The notes beneath the pieces were generated by a model. That model was given only the letters and a program-made list of their open reading frames with translations. It was not told where the DNA came from and made no database searches. A stretch of DNA of 64,000 nucleotides from Mytilus trossulus (lineage: Eukaryota > Mollusca > Bivalvia > Mytilida > Mytilidae), in assembly GCF_036588685.1 (NCBI RefSeq), contig NC_086378.1:18019578-18083577 (forward strand), in the 5' to 3' direction. Of this stretch, positions 1 to 10,900 are shown one piece after another (position 1 is the stretch's first letter; every line of letters begins with the position of its first letter). Position numbers and translations under genes: made by a program.

Positions 1-771
1 TTGTTTGTAAAGTTAAGTATAGGAACCAGGAAGTTAGTAGATATCAGACAAGTCCAAAAGTGATCATGTAACAAGTCATCAAAGCCAATCTGCTCACTTC
101 ATAAAAATATATTCTATTCTGGAGAAATATGTAAATAATGGTATTCTTATATAATATTAGTTTTTTTTATAAGAAACCTGGAACAGCAGGCATGGGGACA
201 CATTCTATTGGTCTCTAGAGATTCGTAGAGTATTTACTAGCTAGTATATTAACTGCATCAGCATCGAAACACTAGCATGATTATTTAAATTAGTGAAACT
301 TGTACTCATCAAAACTTCATAACACATTCAGAATTATTGGAAGCAGTCATATTTCAATATTTTATTTTTATTTGCCTTCAACAATAAGCAAAATCTGTAT
401 TATTAAAGACCTGACATGAAAAAAATGTGAAACAATTCATAAGACAAACACAACAACCTGATTTATGACAAAAGAATCAATGAAAAAACAAATACTACAA
501 ACAGCAAATAATTTGCAACCAATAATAACTGCTGCTGAATGTGCATTAAATATTTGCTGCTTCAGATTTAGCAACAAGTATTTACAAGAGTGAAAATAAA
601 TAACAAAAACTTTCACAATGTACATTTAATGATGCAATAACAAAATTTAAATGCAACATAAAATGCTGCCAACAAATTAATGGTTAACCAGACATACAGC
701 ACATTCAAGCATACTGTAGTAGTAAATCTGGTAATATATATATATATAAGTAAAGATATGTGAATACTGTT
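1..771. other. AT-rich flank, no gene seen
   Basis: There is no convincing coding frame and no recognised repeat here. A short TA dinucleotide run lies near 735-748. Only short chance reading frames are present. It may belong to the distal 3' flank of the minus-strand gene that ends at 3639. Confidence 0.4.
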
Positions 772-1069
772 ATTGCGAACCCAATCATAATTTTCCACAG
801 ATTCACCTGCAAGTTACATGTCCATTTAAACTTTTGCAAGTTGTTTTGTCCCATTGAACAAATACAAAAGCTATTGTTTTCTGCGTAGTGTATTCAATGG
901 GACCTTTAAATTTCTTCTAAGAGGAATCTTGCTCATTGATTAATTCACCTGATCAAAAAAATTATCTTCTTTTGTATTTGTTCAATGGGACAAATGAACT
1001 GCCAAAACTTTAAATGGACAGGTAACTATCAAGTGAATCTGTGGAAAAGTATGATTGGGTTCCCAATAA
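772..1069. repeat. Palindromic MITE-like element, about 100-bp arms
   Basis: The segment from about 772 to 871 reappears as an imperfect reverse complement at about 970-1069. Shared blocks include AACCCAATCATA, TTTTCCACAGATTCAC, TGTCCATTTAAA and CCCATTGAACAAATACAAAAG-type sequence. The spacer is about 100 bp. This is the form of a non-autonomous foldback or MITE-type transposon. No target duplication was established. Confidence 0.75.
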
Positions 1070-3638
1070 TATGGCAGTTATCTGAAAATATAATCAAACC
1101 TATAGTAAGTCATTACATTTGTACCAGAATTTGATAACTCTACTATGCTTATTATTACCAAACTTATAAGCAGCAACATGTTTAAGTATGTTTATGACAT
1201 GATATAATTGCATAAGCAGCTGGTAAATATCTAACACTTTAATCAAAATTTAACAACATTGTCTGCACATAGATAACTTTCACACAAATAATGTAATCAC
1301 GAAATATATAGAATAGATTCCTTTGTAAAAATCTTTAAGATAATTATCTTTTCATTTTCTCTCTCTCCAAAAATAAATGCCAAAACTACAAACAAATCAG
1401 TGGCAGATCCATGGCTTGGTCCACCCCTGAAAATACTAGAAATTTGTTGGGCAACAATCTTTATAAATAGATTCTTGAAAATTAAAATGCTGAGTATAAA
1501 AGGGATTTTATATAGGTTATAACATGTATAATGAAATTGTTTCTAATTATAGATTTCTATTAACTTACACATGCATTTACACTTATACCAACAGCATACA
1601 TCTCCTAGTCAAACAAACATTCCATTTTCAGTATGATGATTACATATCTAGACTACTATGTAATAAGTATTCTACTCTACAAGGATCTTAAACTTAACAT
1701 CAATATACCATCAACCATCAGTGAGAAAACTATTTATAAATTAACTAATAAAGCATGTACTAAACTTTTCTAAAAAGCAAAGTTAAGAACTTTGGAATGA
1801 AAATCATTGATAGCAATTCAAAGTGGAAGCCACATTTTACTTGTTTTTCAATAGTCTTTTGCGTCTAATCGATAAAAAAAATGTTTTAAAGTTTTAATTT
1901 TTTTAGTTTAGTCACAGTTGCAGTTGGTATGATCATTTTCTTCCAATTACATGTAAAGTTTGTTAATTATTTTAACACTGTTGCACTCAAAAGGATTAGC
2001 TATAATGTATGTAATGGTGATGATATCAATTTAAAATTTAATACAATGTAGCTCCAAATTTCCAAATTACTTGCTCTGCTAACATGATGCATTACACAAA
2101 AAATTAATTTGCAACCATCAAAGCTACAACTGATATTGATGAAATCATGGAAATGGCAAATATAAGAAAAAATAAAATTTGTTTGATAAATGTTGCAAAT
2201 TTACTAGTTATGTGAGGATCCCAAGGTTGGTAGACTTCCTATGACACATTGAAGGTGATAATTCGTTCGTTTACTGTACTCATGTACAAAAAAAGCTTAA
2301 CTTCATCTTTATTTTTTAACATAATAAAAATCTTATAATTACATAAGTAACAGTAAATCTTATGCAAATGTACCAAAAACAATCTAAATTAATTAACAAA
2401 TATGTATCTGAAAGTGAATATTATAATTTTTCAAAACAAAAACAAAAGTACTTGTGTAAAGATAACAAAAAACATAAGTCATGATAGTTGAGCCAAATTG
2501 TTTAACTCAAGTTTTTGTTACGGGAAAAATTATACACCACTCCTTTTTCTAGTGAATTTATAGTATAAAAGTTGCTTGCTTTAAACTGTAAAAAGGATCT
2601 ATTGATGAAAATTAAATTGAAATATTAATACATTAACCTGGACATGGCATTGTTTCAGGCTAGAATTAGACCAATAATCTAATTTTGTCAAAATCATTTC
2701 TTCGTATCATTTCCAATATCTTCAGGATAAAACCTTTAGGAAATGTAGGTATAAGCTTTAACAGTTAAAGAATTTGAAACAACTTCAGGGAAGAGATTTG
2801 TATACATGATGTAGCACACAAAATATTGCGTTATTCACCATTTTCTGACAAACAGAAAAAAAATAACTGGATACTGGTTATAGGACACATAATATCTTGT
2901 TGACATCAGTCCTACATTTATTGCCACAGATTTTAATATGCTTGTACAAAATTCCCTTTTTGCATGTAAGCTTGTTAGGTATACATGTATGTATCTTTAA
3001 AGACCTATATATATATATATATATATATATTTAACAAAGCAGTCAAAATGGTGCCATGGATATATTTACTGGAATTTTCAAATGGATTATATGTCTTCAA
3101 CCATATCATCACATTCACAACTTATAAAAAATATATTCCGTATTTATTACGATTATTAACTCAATCAATCCTTTCTCATTTGATGGATTTTGATTTTAAC
3201 TGAACAATCAAAATGCTTTTGCACAGACCATTTGCATTAAAATTGGTTTATGTATAAAATAAAAATGATTTTTAATGAGTACATTAAGGCAGCGATGAGC
3301 GTGAATTAATAAATTAAGGAACAGGTGAGCAGAAGCATTGATGAAGTTCTACTGTAATAACATTTGTGCCAATGCAATCTTTTCACAAAATATCTTACGT
3401 TAGTAATAATTGTCTTTAATACATAAATATTTATCAATTTTTAAGTGTCTTTCCTCCTAATATCTTTTTAAGAAAAGAACTACTGTATAGAACATTTGAA
3501 TCATCTGACATAAAAGTTCATACACAAAAATGATTATAATGGCAACTTGTAATGAGTATAGACAATAAGAATTTGAATAAAAAAGTTAAGAATGCCACAA
3601 AAATCTGTTTAAACATATTGTATATAGATGAAAAATCA
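1070..3638. other. 3' flank of the BCL3-like gene, no other gene seen
   Basis: AT-rich DNA downstream of the minus-strand stop codon. Part of it is probably 3' UTR. A TA microsatellite lies at about 3007-3030. I see no coding frame or recognisable repeat in the rest. Confidence 0.4.
3143..3148 (-). terminator. Candidate poly(A) signal of the BCL3-like gene
   Basis: TTTATT on the plus strand is AATAAA on the minus strand, about 490 nt past the stop codon. Other copies occur further away (for example about 2917), so this is only the nearest candidate. Confidence 0.25.
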
Positions 3639-4943
3639 CTATGAGGTGTTGCTGCTATCTTTCCCAGTGCTTAAATTTAATGGTTTATTTTGTTTAGCTT
3701 GAAGCATCTGAAGTAGAGTTGCCTGTAATGACGATGAAACATTTGTCACTCGCCCAAGCTGGTTCATTGCAGCGTGACCGACTGCTTTGCCAGTTTTTGT
3801 TGCACTATTAAATGAATTATCAGGAGTACTGCTTCTAGAATCTGACACCTCCATTGGTTCTTCAACTCTTATATTGTCCACAACTTTCTGCTTCTTTTCT
3901 GTCACTTTTCCAGCGTCATTATTTTTTACATTCAGTAATTGCTGTAACACAGCATGCTTAGTTTTAGTCTTTTCCTTTGACTTTTCATTCCCTTTATTAG
4001 AATTAGCGCTATCCTTTTTGCTCTCATTGGTACCTCCATTTTTAACTACTTTTAAATCAAGTGGACCTTTTTTAGGCATGTCATTTTCAATCATGCTATT
4101 ATTTGTATCTATGCTAGTTTTCGATTTGTCATTCTCTATCATGTTATTTTTAGCAGGACTTGGTTCCAAAGTTTTATTTTGGGTATTCAGAATATTAGCA
4201 CTTATAGCATTGAGTAAAATACTGGATAGATTCATGCCAGTCACATTTTGCAAGGGTACACCACCCTGTGTTGTATTATTCTGCCCTGATACACTTTGTT
4301 TCGTAATGTTCGGAATGGATACACGTTGTGGTGTACTATTGGGAACTGACACATTTTGTGGTACACCATTTTGTTTGGATACACTTGGAGATGCAAAACT
4401 CTGAACCATTGGACCTTGTGAATTAGCATTCTGTATTGCATTCCGCAGTAATGTACTTTGTAAAGAGTCACGTTGCAATAAAGCATTTTGTACTGGTAAA
4501 TTCCCTACACTTGGTAAGGAGGTGGGAGAACTCGGATCAATGCCAGCAGCCTGTTGTAATTTTTGCATAGTTAGTAGAGATAACATAGTACTTTGAAGTT
4601 TCTCCAACAATTCCCTAGGAATTAGAACCTGATTTTGCTGTTGTGGTATGGCCACTTCTAGTTTATTTTCCTGGGGAATGCCATTTTCGACAGGTTTCAT
4701 ATCTTCCTCAGTTTTCGTCCTTTCTTCTATTTCTATTGTCTCTCCTTTGCTCTCTGTATCTTGTTTATTAGAGTCTTTTTCTTTTTTCCCATCTGTACTT
4801 CTTGCTCGTTTTCTCATGACTGAGAAAGATTGTGATGAGTCATTAGAATCTGAGTTTGCTAACTGTTGGAAATCTACCAACATTGGTTTACTGTCTATAC
4901 CTTGTATCAGATGGGATTTACTTGGAATGCGTGGAATGGGAAC
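3639..4943 (-). CDS. BCL3: BCL3-like exon 7: long low-complexity C-tail
   Basis: The last coding exon gives 434 residues (574-1007). Its acceptor is TTTTAG at 4944-4945, and the frame opens with VPIPRIPSK. It contains a basic cluster at 617-621, Gln/Leu-rich helical segments (LLEKLQSTMLSLLTMQKLQQ), a block of 10-residue repeats, and Lys-rich acidic-basic stretches. Two short motifs resemble the CtBP-docking consensus PxDLS: PLDLK at residues 867-871 (4050-4064) and PLNLS at 994-998 (3669-3683), only nine residues from the end. The tail has no folded domain that I recognise. A transcription-regulating tail fits a BCL3-type protein, but this is inference. Confidence 0.85.
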   Translation of the reverse strand, partial: VPIPRIPSKSHLIQGIDSKPMLVDFQQLANSDSNDSSQSFSVMRKRARSTDGKKEKDSNKQDTESKGETIEIEERTKTEEDMKPVENGIPQENKLEVAIPQQQNQVLIPRELLEKLQSTMLSLLTMQKLQQAAGIDPSSPTSLPSVGNLPVQNALLQRDSLQSTLLRNAIQNANSQGPMVQSFASPSVSKQNGVPQNVSVPNSTPQRVSIPNITKQSVSGQNNTTQGGVPLQNVTGMNLSSILLNAISANILNTQNKTLEPSPAKNNMIENDKSKTSIDTNNSMIENDMPKKGPLDLKVVKNGGTNESKKDSANSNKGNEKSKEKTKTKHAVLQQLLNVKNNDAGKVTEKKQKVVDNIRVEEPMEVSDSRSSTPDNSFNSATKTGKAVGHAAMNQLGRVTNVSSSLQATLLQMLQAKQNKPLNLSTGKDSSNTS

Positions 4944-7900
4944 CTAAAATGAACCAGCAAAATTATTATAACACTATAAGTTTATAAGATGGGTGTAAAG
5001 GTTGGTATCTGCACGGGAAAATATAATATAAAATTGCAATTTCAAGATGAACAAACAATTAAACATTTCTAGTACATTGTTTTTTTGACTGATTTCATGA
5101 AACACAGTGAATAATGAATCTTTTCACAGATGCACATGAAATAAAAAAGGCAACATACATTGAACGAAAATAACCCTTAACCATGCATCCTCTTATAAGT
5201 TTTTCATTTTATTTATATCAGATCTATAAAACTGACAAAGAAATAAATTGCAGTTGCTCATGAGGCAATGTAAAAAAATGTCTTAAATATGTTTGATGAC
5301 AGGTCACTAGGACCCCAACCTAATGAACCTATCATCATAGAGAACACATCTTGATTTCGTATATAATTCAGAAAATAGTAAAGAAAATGTATTTCTGACA
5401 TCTTTTTTATCCTTCTTCATCTCCCATGATTAATTTCCTATTGTGAAATTAGGAATCTGTAGTTGAGTAGTGATGTTTGTTGATGTGTTTCATAAGTGTT
5501 TTTGTTTCTGGTTTTTTTTTAATATACATGGGATGGTTGGTTTTCCTGTTTGAATGGTATTACACCATTTTATACACTAGTAATTTTAGGGGCCCTTTAT
5601 AGGTTGCTGTTCGGTGAGAGCCAAGGCCCTGTGTTGAAGGCTGTACTTTGACCCTATAATGGTTGACCTTTATACACATTGAGACTTGGATGGAGAACTC
5701 ATACAACATATATACATCTTCTTATATGTATATCTATTAAATACTTATGTCCAGTTGATTTACCCAAGGAACTTGCCTTAAAAAAAATTCTTACAGATGT
5801 GAAATCAACTACAAAATGTAATCCAGTAAATGGAGTTAAGAAGCTTAAGTGCCTTACAAAACTATACCAATATCTTAAACTAAAGGAGAAAATATTGCAA
5901 CTCATTTGAAAAATAGCTATACCTTTTTGACAGGTGTTCCTTTTTCTCTCTCCTTCATCTCCAGATAAGCTTTGGAGTCCATACATCTCAGGAGCATGGA
6001 AGCTATTTCATGGAAGCCTCTGGCTTGTGCAGCCATAACAGCAGTAACACTAGCATAGTTAGGAAGATCTAAATTGGCTCCAACTTTCTGAAACAACTCA
6101 ACCATGGGTATAAGGTTACCTTCAACTGAATAAAATAATGGAGTTCTTCCACTTTTACCATCCTGAAATAGTTTAATCAACTGGATAGAGGTAGGAATCT
6201 TATAAGTACTGAATGGTTCATGGTATGATCTATAGTAGGTATGTCCATTCAGGGCATTCTATACAATTTGCAATGTCTGATGACCATGTTCAAAGGTGAG
6301 AGAAAAAAAATCTATCTTTTTTTAACCATTAATAAACTTTTCTTATTGTCTTTTTCACACACAAAGTATCATCAAGGTATTAGTGTATCTATATTATCTG
6401 TCAATAGGGGTCTACTCTGTATTTCTAAAAAAACATGTACTTATAGATTATCGTTGATCATCTCAACGAGATTGATTTTCTCGCTTGAGCTGGTACAGCG
6501 AAAGTGAGAAAAACAATCGAGTTGAGATGACCAATGATAATCTGTTTGTTGCTATTTTACCTATGACGACGTTGTCAATTTCATTAGCAACGACATGTGG
6601 CCTCCTTAGTTTCTAGCGATAATTTTTCCATTTCAAGCGAAAAGCATGATATGAAAATTATCACAAAAAACGATCAAAGGAAAAATGCACAAAATAGCAA
6701 TAAATTAAGGTTACCTATAAAAATATCTTTTAAATACACTCAATCAGGGTTTCCCATGGGTCAATTATTTTTTTTCGCCACCTCTTTCGCCAAAACAATA
6801 TATTTTTCACCACTTTATTATTTTTTTCGCCAAATATATTTTTTTTTTATATTTTTTTCAATTTTTTTTCCAGCCCTCCCCCTTCCTTTAAATAAGAAGT
6901 GTTTTTTACAACAAAACGAAGAATCTTATCACTTGGAATTGATCCCTCGTGTAAGGTGTAGTCATTACATTGAAGGGTTACTCTCATGCCAACCTTTTGA
7001 ATAGATTTCTTCATAACGACAGTTTTCTTGTCTAGACCATCGTAAATAAGTAAAACTATATGCTTGAAACACGTGTCTTACAGAAACGACTTTGAAGTAC
7101 CCACTCAAATCAATGATCTTTATGAAAGTTATATGATAAAGTTTTAAATCAGAGACCTTTCTAGCTTTTGAACATTTTTATAACAACAATTTTCTTTTCA
7201 TAAGAAGGAGATAAAGCGTAAATTTTGCTTCAAACACGTACGTCGCAAAGCGGTAAATAAATTCATTTGTGACATGTGCAGAAGCCTTTTAACCATATCA
7301 TTTTGTCATATCATATAATCAACACCTTTATTAATTAGTCCTTTGATGTCGATAGCTATTAATGCAATCAGCTGATTATTGATTTTCTGTCAAAATCTTA
7401 ACGAGTTCAAGGTGAATTCCGAGTATGTCTGAGAGGTAAAGTCAGAGAAACCCGAAAAAAGTAAATAAACAAGATGGCTGAAAATGAATCGTTATATGTA
7501 TTTCTTTCGCCAAATTCTTTCGCCAATGATGAATTTTAATCGCCACAATTATTATTTTTTCGCAAATCGCGACCGCCAGCAGAAACTCTGCACTCAATGA
7601 ATTGGTACTATTTTCACTTTCCAAATTTCTGATGCTTAGCATTCCTGATGCAGTTAAATCAAAACAATTGTTTAAACAGGGAAAAAAAGAAAAGATGTGG
7701 TATATTCAATTTTGATGTATTTATCCAATGTCAAATTATACATAATAACTTAGTACCTGAATATTAACATCAGCTCTCTCGGCCAGGAGAAACCGAACAA
7801 TCTCCATATTGTCCTTCATTACAGCTATGTGAATTGGAGCCAGACCTGCAAAAATCATTATAATTAATAGGCCATATTTTAACAAAGAAGGTGTTTTCCA

Positions 7901-10900
7901 ACTGGAAAAAAAGTTATGGTTATGAATTAGTGTTGATTTATAGAATAATGCCATTTTTTACTCTTTTTATCAGCAAGAATATCAACCAAGCCCACTAGCA
8001 TTGAAATAATGAACATAGCTTTTGATCAAACCAATTTCTGTGAACCCAATATTGTTAATTCAGAAAATATTGCAATGCTTTAATCTTAATGCCAAAAATA
8101 CTACAATATCAAGTTTGCAATAATAAAAACTTGTTTCTTAATTTTAGTAACAATTTTTACAATAGCAGTCCCAGATTTAAAATAAAAGTATATGCTAGCA
8201 TTAATTTCTGAATTTACAGTATGAATACATAATATTCAGAATCAAAAATCAAAATGAAAATGATCAGATATACATACCATCAAAGTTTCTTGCATTGAGG
8301 TCTGGTTTCATTGTATATTTAAAGATGAGATGAAGACAGTCAACAGAGTTTGACTTGACAGCTATGTGGATGCAGGTTTCTCCATTCTTATTTACCAGAT
8401 TAGGATTAGCACCAGCTAGCAACAATGTATGGACTGCCTGTATGAATTTCAGCTCTACTGCTATGTGCAACGGTGTCTGTAAAAAAGTAAATGCTCTAAA
8501 ATTGAAATTGTTTTGCTTTTAGGAGGATTTTTAAGAGGATCTTTAGATATATATCATACATAAACCAGATTTTATATAGAAAATTAAGAAAATCTGGTAT
8601 AGAGTGGGGGGGAAAAAATGCATAATATGACATACACTTAAGGGAAAATGTTTACTATTAAATTGCATATTGAATGTGCATTATCAAAACAATCTGGTAA
8701 ATATCTTCCTTAGGACAAATGTTTTGGGTACATGTATGTCCAATAGTTAGGTATAAGCCTATTTGTTCCTTACGTAGAGTGCTTGAATTAATGTCAGATG
8801 TAATTTCTAAAAAAACAACTATTCTTTTCTGCGTTGAAAAAAAAATAGTGACTAATTTTCCTGTTCAGTTAATAGAGTGAGTAATTTTTATCCTTTTTAC
8901 TTGTCAAAGTGCAAAATGTATACATGTGCATGTATAAGACGTGTAGTCTTTTGGTGGAGGAAAGATATTTCATGGAAACAATGAGAGCATTATCTTCCAA
9001 ATAATACATGTAAATTAAATTGGTGTGACCGCAGATAGATCTAGAAACCTGAAACAAAATTAAGAAACAGCATTTAACATTTTTAATACCTGTTGTGCTT
9101 TGTTGAATTTGTCAACACTTTTACCAGATATACTCATCAAATGTACAAACTTTTGGACCATAACAATATTCTCATGAACAACAGCAATGTGTAGTGGTCT
9201 GAAAATATAAAACAAATACATGTTAACATACTATAGACCATGAAAATGTTTTCTTGTATACCTCAAATACATGTGGGCATACTATAGACCATGAAAATGT
9301 TTTCTTGTGTACCTCAGTGATGTGTATAAAATAACAGAAAGAAAATAATACAAATGTATAATTTAGTGAACTTATATATTTTTATGGACAATAAAAAGTT
9401 CTAATGAGCCATGGTTTTATATAATCATGATCTTGAAATTAAATTATCAAACTTCAAACTGTGTGCACATGATATTTTTTTCTATTTGTCATTCTGTGTA
9501 AAGAGTTTCATACATGATTCTAGTTCATGTACAAGCAATGAAAGTTCTGATAAATCAATAGTGTTTATCAATTGTTTATCATTCCAAATATATTTCTGTT
9601 TTAGTGCAATTATTATTGCTATTGTAGAACAACAGACTAAAATGTAAGATTAATAATTGTGACTTAAAGAAATGCTGCAAAAATATGAATTGGTAAAAAT
9701 CATAATGAAACTTATACATGTTATATATAAACTTATTCTTTCACAATTCTGACAACAATAAATTTACATCAAACAAAGAAGTAGGTCCAGTAAGACCCCT
9801 TTTTGGCCCCAAAATATAGCACTAATAGCAGCTTTACAAATTTGTTAAAATGTAAATTTTTTATTATTTATTGGATAGTAAAATGCTTCTGCTACATAAA
9901 TATGGACTGTTTTTGACAATACAATGCACATATATGGGGTACTAGCATTCATTAAGTCATGCTAAATTACTGAAATTTTCACAATTCTAGCATTTTAGTT
10001 AAATTTTAGACGGTTTCCGTGTAAAACAAAAGTGGCTGCATTCGTGTTCATCCTTAATATTGAAATGTAAGTTGTATTTGATAATAATACATAACATTTA
10101 TAAAGGTTAAGGATAAAAACGGATGCTGCCACTTTCATTTTTGACAAAAACCATCTGAAAAGTGACATGTTTCGGCATATGGGCATATTTGGTAGATTTT
10201 TCATTTTGAGCTTGAATGGGATCGTTTTTAATGACTAAATTAGTTAAAATCTTTCACTTAAACCAATTGAATCAATTGAAATAGACACTTAAGCGTTTAA
10301 AAAGTGGTCAATATCTTTCGTCAGATGAACCTGAAACTTGCAGCCAAAATCGGACCTTACCAGACCTACTCCTTTGAGAGTAAACAGTATATTAATTTTG
10401 TGAGCTACTTACAAATCCCCATCATCATCTTGTTGTAGAGCTACCTGCATCTCATTCAGTAACATCAGACTCGTAGATGGATCTACAGCTACTGGGTTCA
10501 CTCTTTCTTTTGGTTCATAAGCATTCTGAACAGCTGAAGCTGAAAATGTCAAATATACTTGATAATAACCCTAACACAATTAAATACATGCTACAATGTA
10601 TTCATGTCATGTATGTCACATGAAGGGTTTCTGAATAGAAATTAAGAAAAATTAAGAATCAAAATTGAGCATGTTGAAAATTAAATTTATTTTTTTTGGC
10701 AATACAATAAAAACTTTATAGTAAGATTGTGAAAATGTAATAGCCCTTTGCTACCATCATGACCATTCAACTATTAATCTTCAGTATCAAATACTAATAG
10801 TATACCTACATGCATGTTTTGAACATTCAAGTACCCCCTGGCCCCAGAAGCAATTATTTACAAGAAAATTTTGGGAGACAAAGTTTTCATTTTCAGTATT

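Noticed and set aside
3787..4947. Plus-strand frames opposite the BCL3-like last exon
   Set aside because: Antisense shadows of the minus-strand exon, which has the splice acceptor and continuity with the ankyrin exons.
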